Part shown: positions 29,236 to 38,487 of the stretch, in pieces
How positions within the stretch are numbered: the first letter of the stretch is position 1
Layout: every line of letters starts with the position of its first letter
Assembly: GCA_946404405.1 (NCBI GenBank)
Contig: CAMJDL010000008.1
Coordinates: forward strand, 31,958 to 95,957
DNA from: an uncultured Prevotella sp.
Lineage (GTDB): Bacteria > Bacteroidota > Bacteroidia > Bacteroidales > Bacteroidaceae
Reading direction: 5' to 3'
Length of the DNA: 64,000 bases
The notes under the pieces: model-generated
What the model saw: only the letters and a program-made list of their open reading frames with translations
Databases searched by the model: none
Told to the model about the DNA's origin: nothing
Program-made: the position numbers and the translations under genes

Positions 29236-30267
29236 ATGGAGACGAAGGAATATTTTGACAAAATTTTCAAAGGATGCGGATGCCTGACGATAGGCGGTAT
29301 AGCCATGATGATTCTGATGGGCATTATCGGCACCTGCGTTGAAGACAAAGCTGGTGAGACAGAAGAAAAGGTCAAGGCAGCGTTGGCAGAGGCTGAAAAG
29401 AAAGACTCGGTCGTTGTGAACGAGCCATTGGAGGGTGACCCCTACCAAGAACTTGACGACTTGATTGGCTTAGGCAGCGTGAAGACCGAGGTACGTTCGT
29501 TGGCCAACTTCGTGAAACTGCAGAAGGAGCGCGAGGCCAAGGGACTGAAGACGGCCAAGGTGTCGTATCACCTCGTGTTCTACGGATCGCCAGGTACTGG
29601 TAAGACCACCGTGGCCCGTATCGTAGGTCGTATCTATAAAGACCTGGGTGTGTTGAAGAGAGGTCATACCGTTGAGACCGACCGTGCAGGACTGTGCGGA
29701 CAATATGTCGGACAGACGGGTCCCAAGACTGATAGCGTCATAGCCAAAGCATTGGATGGTGTGCTGTTCATTGATGAGGCCTATTCGCTGGTACCCGAGG
29801 GCGGAGCTGGTAATGACTATGGTCAGGAGGCTATCTCAACCATCCTGAAGCGTATGGAGGACTATCGCGACCGTCTGGTGGTGATTGTAGCTGGATATAA
29901 GGACGAGATGCAGCGTTTCATCGACTCGAACCCGGGTTTGCAGTCACGCTTCAACCGCTATATCGACTTCCCCGACTATACAGGTGGTGAGCTTACCGAC
30001 ATCTTCAAGATGTATATGAAGAAAAATCAGTACACGATGTCGAAGGAAACTGAAGCCTATCTGAAGGAACGCTTCAACTATGCCGTAGCGCATAAGGACC
30101 GCAACTTCGGTAATGCCCGTTATGCGCGTAATGTGTTTGAGAAGAGTATTCAGGCTCAGGCCAACCGATTGGCTGGTGAGAATAATCTGGATAAGGATAA
30201 GTTGACTGAACTGACTATCGAAGACCTGAAGGGCGGTTTCGCCTCAAGGGCCAATATCAGGCAGTAA
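29236..30267 (+). CDS. Membrane-anchored AAA ATPase of CbbX/SpoVK type
   Basis: N-terminal TM; LDDLIGLGSVKTEVRSL; Walker A FYGSPGTGKTTVAR; VLFIDEAYSLVPEG. Confidence 0.88.
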   Translation: METKEYFDKIFKGCGCLTIGGIAMMILMGIIGTCVEDKAGETEEKVKAALAEAEKKDSVVVNEPLEGDPYQELDDLIGLGSVKTEVRSLANFVKLQKEREAKGLKTAKVSYHLVFYGSPGTGKTTVARIVGRIYKDLGVLKRGHTVETDRAGLCGQYVGQTGPKTDSVIAKALDGVLFIDEAYSLVPEGGAGNDYGQEAISTILKRMEDYRDRLVVIVAGYKDEMQRFIDSNPGLQSRFNRYIDFPDYTGGELTDIFKMYMKKNQYTMSKETEAYLKERFNYAVAHKDRNFGNARYARNVFEKSIQAQANRLAGENNLDKDKLTELTIEDLKGGFASRANIRQ

Positions 30268-30299
30268 TTATTACATCACGGAAGTTATCAGAGTTGCAG

Positions 30300-31238
30300 A
30301 TGCAGAACATGATTACCATACTCGGACCGACAGCCAGTGGCAAGACACCATTGGCTGCCGCTCTGGCGCAACAGATTGGTGGAGAGATTATCTCTGCCGA
30401 CTCACGTCAGGTGTACCGCCGTATGGACATTGGAACAGGTAAGGACCTGGCGGACTATCGTCCTGTGGTAGATGGTTTAGCCGTCGACATCCCTTACCAC
30501 CTCATCGACATCTGCGAACCTGGTACTAAATACAATCTGTTTCAGTATCAGCAGGACTTCTACGATGCTTATCAAGATATCAGGAGTAGGGGAGTGATAC
30601 CCATTCTCTGTGGCGGTACAGGACTCTATATCGAAGCCGTGCTGAAGGGCTACAAACTATCGCCGGTGCCTCAGAATCCTGAATTGAGGGCACGACTGGA
30701 AGGCAAGTCGCTCGACGAGCTCACCCAGATGCTGGTAGAACTGAAGGCAAAAAACAGTTCTACGATGCACAACAAGACGGATGTGGACTCCTGTCAAAGA
30801 GCCATTCGTGCTATTGAGATTGAGACCTATAATCTTGAGCATCCTGTGCCCCGTCGTGAGTTGCCGCCTGTAGAGTCGTTGATTATCGGTGTGAACATCG
30901 ACCGCGAAGCGCGTCGTGAAAAGATTACCCGACGATTGAAGGCGCGTCTGAAGGAGGGTATGATAGATGAGGTCAGAGGACTGTTAGCTGAAGGCATACC
31001 GGCTGAAGACCTGATCTATTACGGATTGGAATATAAATTCGTGACGGAATATATCGTGGGCAAGACGACCTACGATGAGATGTTCACACGTTTGGAGATT
31101 GCTATCCATCAGTTTGCCAAGCGTCAGATGACGTGGTTCCGAGGTATGGAACGTCGGGGTTTTAAGATTCACTGGATTGATGCCCTTCTTCCGATGGACG
31201 TGAAAATAAACGAAATTCTGACAGCATGGCAGAAGTAA
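30300..31238 (+). CDS. miaA: tRNA dimethylallyltransferase
   Basis: ILGPTASGKTPLAAALAQQIGGEIISADSRQVYRRMDIGTGK. Confidence 0.92.
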   Translation: MQNMITILGPTASGKTPLAAALAQQIGGEIISADSRQVYRRMDIGTGKDLADYRPVVDGLAVDIPYHLIDICEPGTKYNLFQYQQDFYDAYQDIRSRGVIPILCGGTGLYIEAVLKGYKLSPVPQNPELRARLEGKSLDELTQMLVELKAKNSSTMHNKTDVDSCQRAIRAIEIETYNLEHPVPRRELPPVESLIIGVNIDREARREKITRRLKARLKEGMIDEVRGLLAEGIPAEDLIYYGLEYKFVTEYIVGKTTYDEMFTRLEIAIHQFAKRQMTWFRGMERRGFKIHWIDALLPMDVKINEILTAWQK

Positions 31239-31274
31239 TCACATCTCTCATTTATCATCTCTAATTTCTCATTT

Positions 31275-32201
31275 ATGAGCGAAGCGAATACAAGGTGGGG
31301 CATCCTGTATTGTCCTAAAGGAAAAGGCTCAAAGCAGCGTGAGAAAATCCAACGCGTGCTGGATGAGCGAGGCGTGCTGTACGATTTCGTGCAGAGCGAG
31401 TCAAGCGATAGTGTGGAACGACTGGTCACCATGCTCATCCATAATGGCTATAAGACCATCATCATTGTGGGTGGTGACTCGGCGCTGAACGATGCTGTCA
31501 ACTGCCTGATGAACGAAGAAAAACAGGTGCGCGATTCAATCGCCTTGGGTGTCATTCCCAATGGCGTACTGAACGACTTTGCACGCTATTGGGACTTCAA
31601 GGAGGGTAACCTGGAACAGACGGTTGACTGGCTCATGAAGCATCGTGTGCGCACGATAGACCTGGGCTGTATCCGTTATCAGAACAAGCAGGGCGAACAA
31701 TGCCATCGTTACTTCATGAACTGCATCAATATCGGACTTATTGCCGACGTGATGAATCTGCGCCGACAGGCCCATTCGCTACTGGGGTCACGGACACTCT
31801 CGTTCACTGTGTCCATTTTCCTGATGATATTCCATCGGATGGACTATAAGATGCATGTCCGTATCAATAGTGACGAGGTCAACCGTAAGGTGATGACGAT
31901 GTGCGTAGGTAGTGGTCCAGGCTATGGACAGACACCGAGTGCTGTGCCGTATAATGGTATGCTCGACGTGTCGATGATCTACCATACGGAGATTTTACAG
32001 GTTTTTGCAGGCTTGTGGCTGCTCATCACGGGACGTTTCCTTAACCACCGTGCCGTGCATCCCTACCGTACCCGTGAAGTGATGGTTGAAGAGGCCAAAC
32101 ATGCGCTGGTCGGAGTGGACGGTCGACTGCTTGGAACACCAGTGGGTTCTTATCGCATAACAGTAGAGCAAGAAGTCATTAATTTCCTCATTCCAGACTA
32201 A
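31275..32201 (+). CDS. Diacylglycerol kinase-family lipid kinase
   Basis: IIIVGGDSALNDAVNCL; LGVIPNGVLNDFARYW. Confidence 0.8.
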   Translation: MSEANTRWGILYCPKGKGSKQREKIQRVLDERGVLYDFVQSESSDSVERLVTMLIHNGYKTIIIVGGDSALNDAVNCLMNEEKQVRDSIALGVIPNGVLNDFARYWDFKEGNLEQTVDWLMKHRVRTIDLGCIRYQNKQGEQCHRYFMNCINIGLIADVMNLRRQAHSLLGSRTLSFTVSIFLMIFHRMDYKMHVRINSDEVNRKVMTMCVGSGPGYGQTPSAVPYNGMLDVSMIYHTEILQVFAGLWLLITGRFLNHRAVHPYRTREVMVEEAKHALVGVDGRLLGTPVGSYRITVEQEVINFLIPD

Positions 32202-32341
32202 AAAATGGTCAAAATAAAGAAAAATCGGGTGTTTTTGAAAAAAAATGCCCGTTTTATTTTGTAGTACCGTGAAAAATGTCTATCTTTGGGGAAAATTAAA
32301 ATATTCCTAAAACATAATTGATAAAATAGAAATAAGGAACT

Positions 32342-34291
32342 ATGAGTTATTTACGATTTGAAAAAGCGGTAATGACCAACTTGGAGGAGTCGCTCCGTCG
32401 TGAATTGCTTCGAACAAACCGTTCTGGCGCCTACAGTGCTTCTACGCTTGTAGACTGTAACACGCGCAAGTATCACGGTCTGCTCGTTGTTCCCGTACCA
32501 GAGTTGGACGATGATAACCATGTGTTGCTCTCGTCGCTCGACTGTACGGTGATTCAACACGGTGCTGAGTTCAATCTCGGACTCCACAAGTATCAGGGCA
32601 ACAACTACAGTCCTAAGGGTCATAAGTACATCCGCGAGTTTAGTTGTGATGTTGTGCCTACCACGCTTTATCGTGTGGGTGGCGTGTTGTTGAAGAAGGA
32701 AGTGGTGTTCCATCATTACGAGGACCGCATCCTGATTCGTTACACCTTGGTTGATGCCCATTCGGCCACCACACTTCGTTTCCGTCCGTTCCTGGCCTTC
32801 CGCTCCGTTCGTCAGTTCACACACGAGAACTCGACGGCTTCGCGTGAATACCATCCTACGGACAACGGTATCAAGACATGTATGTATGCTGGCTATCCCG
32901 ACCTGTACATGCAGTTCTCGAAGAAGAACGAATTCGTGTTCCAGCCAGACTGGTATCGTGGCGTAGAGTACCCCAAGGAGCAGGAACGTGGTTATGCTTC
33001 GAACGAAGACCTCTACGTGCCCGGCTACTTCGAGATGAGTATCAAGAAGGGCGAAAGCATCGTATTCTCGGGTTCTACATCGGCTATCAAGACATCAACG
33101 CTGAAGGCTTTGTTCGACAAAGAGGTGGAACAGCGCGTGCCTCGCGACAATTTCTATCATTGTCTGGTGACGGCTGCCCATCAGTTCCATAACCGCAAAG
33201 CTAATGACGACCGTTATCTGTTGGCAGGCTATCCTTGGTTCAAGGCACGTGCCCGTGATACGTTTATCGCTCTGCCAGGATTGACGTTAGCCATAGGCGA
33301 GCAGGACTATTTCGAGCTGGTGATGAAGACCGCTGAAAAGGGACTGCGCGAGTTTATGGACGACAAACCTCTGAGCGTGAAGCTATACGAGGTAGAGCAT
33401 CCCGACGTGCCGTTGTGGGCTATCTGGGCTATCCAGCAGTATGCTAAGGAGGCTGGCAGGGAGCAGGGCTATAAGAAGTATGGCAAACTGGTGAAGGATA
33501 TCGTGAAGTATATCCTGACCGACGGTCATCCCAATATGCGACTGGACGACAACGGACTGCTGTATGCCAATGGACGTGACAAAGCCATCACATGGATGAA
33601 CTCTACGGCTAACGGCAAACCCGTTGTGCCCCGTTCCGGATATATTGTTGAGTTCAACGCACTATGGTATAACGCCCTGAAGTTCTGTGCTTCGCTGGAG
33701 GCTGAAATGGGTGACAAGAAATTTGCTGAGAAGTTGGAGAAACAGGCAGAACTCTGTAAGACATCATTCGTCGACACCTTCATGAACGAGTATGGCTACC
33801 TGCTCGACTATGTGGACGGCACGATGATGGACTGGAGTGTTCGTCCGAACATGATATTCCCTGTGGCCTTCGACTACTCGCCACTCAATCAGGATCAGAA
33901 GAAGAGCGTATTGGATATATGTACGCGTGAACTGCTGACACCAAAGGGTCTGCGTTCGCTATCGCCTAAGAGCGGTGGTTACAACCCCATGTATGTTGGT
34001 CCGCAGACGCAGCGTGACTATGCCTACCACCAAGGTACGGCATGGCCTTGGCTTGGCGGCTTCTATATTGAGGCCAGCCTGAAACTCTTCAAGCGTACCC
34101 GTCTCTCGTTTATTGAGCGCCACATGGTGGGCTATGAGGAAGAGATGGACTACCACGCTTTGGGAACTATTAGTGAACTGTTCGACGGTAATCCGCCCTT
34201 CAATGGACGCGGTGCAATGGCTTTCGCCATGAATGTGGCCGAAATCCTGCGTGCGGTGAAGTTGTTGGAGAAGTATTCGTATCAAAAATAA
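32342..34291 (+). CDS. Glycogen debranching enzyme (amylo-alpha-1,6-glucosidase family)
   Basis: LLRTNRSGAYSASTLVDCNTRKYHGLLV; HQGTAWPWLGGFYIEA; in a glycogen block. Confidence 0.88.
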   Translation: MSYLRFEKAVMTNLEESLRRELLRTNRSGAYSASTLVDCNTRKYHGLLVVPVPELDDDNHVLLSSLDCTVIQHGAEFNLGLHKYQGNNYSPKGHKYIREFSCDVVPTTLYRVGGVLLKKEVVFHHYEDRILIRYTLVDAHSATTLRFRPFLAFRSVRQFTHENSTASREYHPTDNGIKTCMYAGYPDLYMQFSKKNEFVFQPDWYRGVEYPKEQERGYASNEDLYVPGYFEMSIKKGESIVFSGSTSAIKTSTLKALFDKEVEQRVPRDNFYHCLVTAAHQFHNRKANDDRYLLAGYPWFKARARDTFIALPGLTLAIGEQDYFELVMKTAEKGLREFMDDKPLSVKLYEVEHPDVPLWAIWAIQQYAKEAGREQGYKKYGKLVKDIVKYILTDGHPNMRLDDNGLLYANGRDKAITWMNSTANGKPVVPRSGYIVEFNALWYNALKFCASLEAEMGDKKFAEKLEKQAELCKTSFVDTFMNEYGYLLDYVDGTMMDWSVRPNMIFPVAFDYSPLNQDQKKSVLDICTRELLTPKGLRSLSPKSGGYNPMYVGPQTQRDYAYHQGTAWPWLGGFYIEASLKLFKRTRLSFIERHMVGYEEEMDYHALGTISELFDGNPPFNGRGAMAFAMNVAEILRAVKLLEKYSYQK

Positions 34292-34307
34292 ATAAGGAGG
34301 AGACGCT

Positions 34308-35579
34308 ATGAAAGTTTTAATGTTTGGATGGGAGTATCCTCCTCACGTATTCGGTGGACTTGCTACTGCTAACTATGGTATCTCGCAGGGCTTGCATGCC
34401 CAGGGCGATATGGACATCACTCTATGTCTGCCCAAACCCTTTGGCGATGAAGACCGTTCCGCTTGTCAGATTGTGGCTATGAATGCTGTTCCCATTGCCT
34501 ATCGCGACGTGTCAGCTGAATATGTTCGCGAGCGTGTGGGCAACATCATGGATCCTGGCCTCTATTTCCGTCTGCGTGACCACCTGTATGCCGACTTCAA
34601 CTACATGCATATCAATGACCTGGGTGCTATGGAGTTTGCTGGCGGCTATCCTGGCAATCTGCACGAGGAAATCAATAACTATTCGATTATTGCCGGTGTT
34701 GTGGCTCGTACGCTCGACTACGACATTATCCACGCTCACGACTGGCTGACCTATCCTGCTGGCATCCATGCTAAGCAGGTGAGTGGCAAGCCGTTATGCA
34801 TCCACGTTCATGCTACCGATTTCGACCGCTCGCGTGGTAAGGTGAACCCCACCGTCTATTCGATTGAGAAGAACGGTATGGACAATGCCGACTGCATTAT
34901 GTGTGTGTCGGAGCTGACGCGCCAGACGGTTATCAACCAGTATCATCAAGATCCGCGTAAGTGTTACACCGTTCATAATGCTGTGTATCCATTGCCCGAT
35001 GAGTATCAGGCCATTCCACGTCCTGACCATACCGGCCGAGACAAGGTGGTGACGTTCCTCGGACGTATCACCATGCAGAAGGGTCCTGAGTACTTCGTCG
35101 AGGCTGCTAACATGGTGATCCGTCGTACCCGCAACGTACGCTTCTGTATGGCTGGTTCGGGCGACATGATGGACGCCATGATTCATCTGGCTGCAGAGCG
35201 TGGCATCGCCGACCGTTTCCACTTCCCCGGATTCATGCGCGGCAAACAGGTCTATGAGTGTCTGAAGGACTCCGATGTCTATGTGATGCCTTCGGTTTCC
35301 GAACCGTTCGGTATCTCGCCACTGGAGGCCATGCAGTGTGGCACGCCCTCTATCATCTCGAAACAGTCGGGATGTGCAGAGATTCTTACCAACTGTATCA
35401 AGGTCGACTATTGGGACATCCACGCCCTTGCCGATGCCATCTACTCCATCTGTGCCAACGATTCGCTGTTTACCTACCTCAAGGAGGAAGGCAAGCGCGA
35501 GGTCGACCAGATCACGTGGGAGAAGGTCGGTGCCTGGATTGCAACCCTCTATAAGAGAACCCTCGGATGGGAAGTTTAG
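34308..35579 (+). CDS. GT4-type glycosyltransferase (glycogen-synthase-like)
   Basis: MKVLMFGWEYPPHVFGGLATANYGI; VMPSVSEPFGISPLEAMQCGTPSI. Confidence 0.88.
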   Translation: MKVLMFGWEYPPHVFGGLATANYGISQGLHAQGDMDITLCLPKPFGDEDRSACQIVAMNAVPIAYRDVSAEYVRERVGNIMDPGLYFRLRDHLYADFNYMHINDLGAMEFAGGYPGNLHEEINNYSIIAGVVARTLDYDIIHAHDWLTYPAGIHAKQVSGKPLCIHVHATDFDRSRGKVNPTVYSIEKNGMDNADCIMCVSELTRQTVINQYHQDPRKCYTVHNAVYPLPDEYQAIPRPDHTGRDKVVTFLGRITMQKGPEYFVEAANMVIRRTRNVRFCMAGSGDMMDAMIHLAAERGIADRFHFPGFMRGKQVYECLKDSDVYVMPSVSEPFGISPLEAMQCGTPSIISKQSGCAEILTNCIKVDYWDIHALADAIYSICANDSLFTYLKEEGKREVDQITWEKVGAWIATLYKRTLGWEV

Positions 35580-35636
35580 CATCCCCCTTCGAAATAACGT
35601 AATAACGAAATAACGTAATAACGAAAAATAAAAATT

Positions 35637-37028
35637 ATGAAAACGATTTGTTTATATTTCGAGATACATCAGATTATTCATCTGAAGCGTTACCGTTTCT
35701 TCGATATCGGTACCGATCATTATTATTATGATGACTACGAAAACGAGCGTAGTATCACCGACATTGCCAACCGCTCGTATATGCCGGCGCTGACAGCCAT
35801 TGGCGAGATGATTAAGGAGCATGGCGACTATTTCAAGGTAGCCTTCTCGCTTTCCGGTACGGGCATCGAACAGTTGGAGTTCCACGCTCCCCAGGTCATT
35901 GCCAAGTTGCAGGAGCTGAACCAGACCGGTTGTGTAGAGTTCCTGGCCGAGCCTTATTCTCACGGTCTGTCATCGCTGGCCAACGAGGAGACCTTCGCCC
36001 TCGACGTGAAGAAGCAGATGGCAAAGATTGAGGAACTGTTTGGCAAGAAGCCGACGGTGGCCCGCAACTCGTCGCTTATCTACTCTGACGATATTGGTGG
36101 TCAGATTGCCGCCTTGGGCTTCAAAGGCATGTTGACTGAGGGTGCCAAGCACGTGCTGGGCTGGAAGTCGCCGCACTACGTCTATAATTGTAACATCGCT
36201 CCGAACCTGAAACTGTTGCTCCGTGACGTTGAACTCTCTGATGACATCTCGTTGCGCTTCAATAATCCTGATTGGGAGGGCTATCCTTTGTTTGCCGATG
36301 CATACATTGACCGTATTGCCAAGTTCCCAGAGGAGGAACAGATTATCAACATCTTCATGGAACTCTCTGCTTTGGGTATCGCACAGCCCCTGTCGTCGAA
36401 TATCCTCGACTTCCTGAAGGCTCTGCCAGCCTGTGCTAAGGAGAAGGGTATTACGTTCTCAACACCTACCGAGATTTGTATGAAGGTGAAGAGCGTAGGT
36501 GCTATCGACGTACCCGACACCCTGTCATGGGTCGACGAAGAGCGCGACTGCTCGTGCTGGCTGGGTAACGCCATGCAGCGTGAGGCTTTCAATAAGCTCT
36601 ATTCGGTTGCTGACCGTTTGCGCATTGCCGATGATCCACGCATCAATCAGGATTGGGATTATCTGCAGGCCTCGAATAACTTCCGCTTCATGACCACGAA
36701 GCCCTCGAATGTTGGTCTGGACCGTGGTATCTATAGCGGACCGTTTGATGCTTTCACTAACTACATGAACATCCTTGGCGACTTCATCAACAGAGTCAAT
36801 GCCCTCTATCCACCTGAGATTGAAAACGATGAGCTCAATGCCCTTCTGACGACCATCCGCAACCAGGGTGACGAGATTGAGATGAAGGATAAGGAGATTA
36901 CTCGTCTGAAGGCTCGTCTGGAGAAGTTAGAACCTAAGGAGGCCAAGAAGCCTGCGGCTAAGAAACCTGCCGCCAAGAAGGCTGCTGCTCCTAAAAAGCC
37001 AGCTGCAAAGCCCGCTGAGGACAAGTAA
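35637..37028 (+). CDS. GH57-family alpha-amylase-like enzyme with Lys/Ala/Pro tail
   Basis: ICLYFEIHQIIHLKRYRFFDIG; WLGNAMQREAF; tail AKKPAAKKPAAKKAAAPKKPAAKPAEDK. Confidence 0.85.
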   Translation: MKTICLYFEIHQIIHLKRYRFFDIGTDHYYYDDYENERSITDIANRSYMPALTAIGEMIKEHGDYFKVAFSLSGTGIEQLEFHAPQVIAKLQELNQTGCVEFLAEPYSHGLSSLANEETFALDVKKQMAKIEELFGKKPTVARNSSLIYSDDIGGQIAALGFKGMLTEGAKHVLGWKSPHYVYNCNIAPNLKLLLRDVELSDDISLRFNNPDWEGYPLFADAYIDRIAKFPEEEQIINIFMELSALGIAQPLSSNILDFLKALPACAKEKGITFSTPTEICMKVKSVGAIDVPDTLSWVDEERDCSCWLGNAMQREAFNKLYSVADRLRIADDPRINQDWDYLQASNNFRFMTTKPSNVGLDRGIYSGPFDAFTNYMNILGDFINRVNALYPPEIENDELNALLTTIRNQGDEIEMKDKEITRLKARLEKLEPKEAKKPAAKKPAAKKAAAPKKPAAKPAEDK

Positions 37029-37047
37029 AAAGAGCCGATAATGATAA

Positions 37048-37084
37048 AAAGTGAGTCAACTGTTTGGTTGGCTCACTTTTTCTT
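37048..37084 (+). terminator. Rho-independent-like terminator after GH57
   Basis: AAAAAGTGAGtCAAC-tgttt-GgTTGgCTCACTTTTT. Confidence 0.85.
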
Positions 37085-37086
37085 CG

Positions 37087-37240
37087 TACCTTTGTCGGCC
37101 AAAACGTAGGGGTACTTGTGGGCATGGCCACGAGTACCATGCGTCTCGGCAATTCGAACATTGTTCAATTGCTCTCAACTTTAGGGGTACTTGTGTAGGC
37201 CGGGCGATGGCCGAACCCCCTTTAACAAAACAAGAACAAA
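37087..37240 (+). promoter_or_regulatory. Promoter (TACCTTTG 37087-37094) plus structured leader upstream of the queuosine transporter; candidate cis-regulatory RNA
   Basis: GGTACTTGTGG(gcatgg)CCACGAGTACC hairpin; second GGTACTTGTG copy at 37186; terminal GGGGT..GGCC..GGCC..ACCCC. Confidence 0.55.
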
Positions 37241-37978
37241 ATGGAACAAGAAAAGAAACGCGTCAGCGTGCTGTTTATGCTTTTCGGCACACTGTTTTGC
37301 GTCTGCCTGATTACGGCAAACGTATTGGAGACAAAGCAATTATCGTTCGGACCTATCAACCTGACGGCGGGTATCATTGTGTTCCCCGTGTCGTACATCA
37401 TCAACGACGTGGTGTGCGAGGTGTGGGGCTATGGTCGTACGCGTATGCTCATCTGGATGGGGTTCGCCATGAACTTCTTCTTCGTCATCATGGGAGCCAT
37501 TGCCGACTGGATTCCTGGTGCTCCATATTGGCATGGTGACGAAGGATTCCATACCATCTTCGGTTTGGCGCCGAGAATTGCCGCAGCATCGTTCATCGCA
37601 TTCATTGCCGGTTCGTTTATCAATGCTTACGTCATGTCGAAGATGAAACTGTCATCGCGACAGAATCGCGAAGCACAAACGGACGCGGGACAATCGGGCA
37701 TAGCATTTGCGCGGTCGTTTTCAGCGCGTGCGGTACTGAGCACGGTATTTGGTGAACTGACCGACTCCATCATTTTCTTCCCTTTGGCCTTGGGAGGCGT
37801 CATCCCCTGGGAAGAGATGCCGTCGCTGATGATTAGTCAGGTGACGCTGAAGACACTATACGAAATCGTGGTGTTGCCCATCACCATCCGTGTCGTCGAG
37901 TTTACGAAGAAACACGACCACGAGGATGTGTTCGACCATGATATTAACTACAACATTTTTAATATTCTGAAAATCTAA
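37241..37978 (+). CDS. Queuosine precursor transporter (VUT/YhhQ family)
   Basis: FCVCLITANVLETKQLSFGPINLTAGIIVFPVSYIINDVVCEVWGY; followed by queF. Confidence 0.9.
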   Translation: MEQEKKRVSVLFMLFGTLFCVCLITANVLETKQLSFGPINLTAGIIVFPVSYIINDVVCEVWGYGRTRMLIWMGFAMNFFFVIMGAIADWIPGAPYWHGDEGFHTIFGLAPRIAAASFIAFIAGSFINAYVMSKMKLSSRQNREAQTDAGQSGIAFARSFSARAVLSTVFGELTDSIIFFPLALGGVIPWEEMPSLMISQVTLKTLYEIVVLPITIRVVEFTKKHDHEDVFDHDINYNIFNILKI

Positions 37979-38025
37979 TCTGACATATCGAAATAACGAA
38001 ATGTCGAAAAAATAAATAGAGAACT

Positions 38026-38487
38026 ATGGCAAGAGAAAATGAGGGCCTACAGCAGTTAGGCCGCAAGACGGAATACAAGATGACGTACGCGCCAGAGGTG
38101 TTAGAGACGTTTGAAAACAAGCATAAGGACAACGACTATTGGGTGCAGTTCAACTGTCCTGAGTTTACCAGTCTGTGTCCCATTACTGGTCAGCCAGACT
38201 TTGCGGAAATCAAAATCGCGTATATTCCTGCCGACAGGATGGTGGAGTCGAAGAGTTTGAAGCTCTACCTTTTCTCGTTCCGCAATCACGGCGATTTTCA
38301 TGAGGATTGTGTGAACATTATTATGAAGGATCTGGTGCGGCTGATGCAACCTAAGTATATTGAGGTTATCGGGTTGTTCACCCCACGTGGTGGTATCTCA
38401 ATCTATCCGTATGCCAACTACGGACAGCCGGGAACAAAATACGCTGCCCTTGCAGAGCAGCGTATGATGAATCGTCAGATGTTCTGA
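38026..38487 (+). CDS. queF: NADPH-dependent 7-cyano-7-deazaguanine reductase
   Basis: [53 protein letters not shown]. Confidence 0.95.
   Translation: MARENEGLQQLGRKTEYKMTYAPEVLETFENKHKDNDYWVQFNCPEFTSLCPITGQPDFAEIKIAYIPADRMVESKSLKLYLFSFRNHGDFHEDCVNIIMKDLVRLMQPKYIEVIGLFTPRGGISIYPYANYGQPGTKYAALAEQRMMNRQMF

Noticed and set aside
37087-37240. Canonical preQ1-I riboswitch
   Set aside because: I could not find the short preQ1-I aptamer pattern with its A-rich tail; kept only as an uncharacterised leader.
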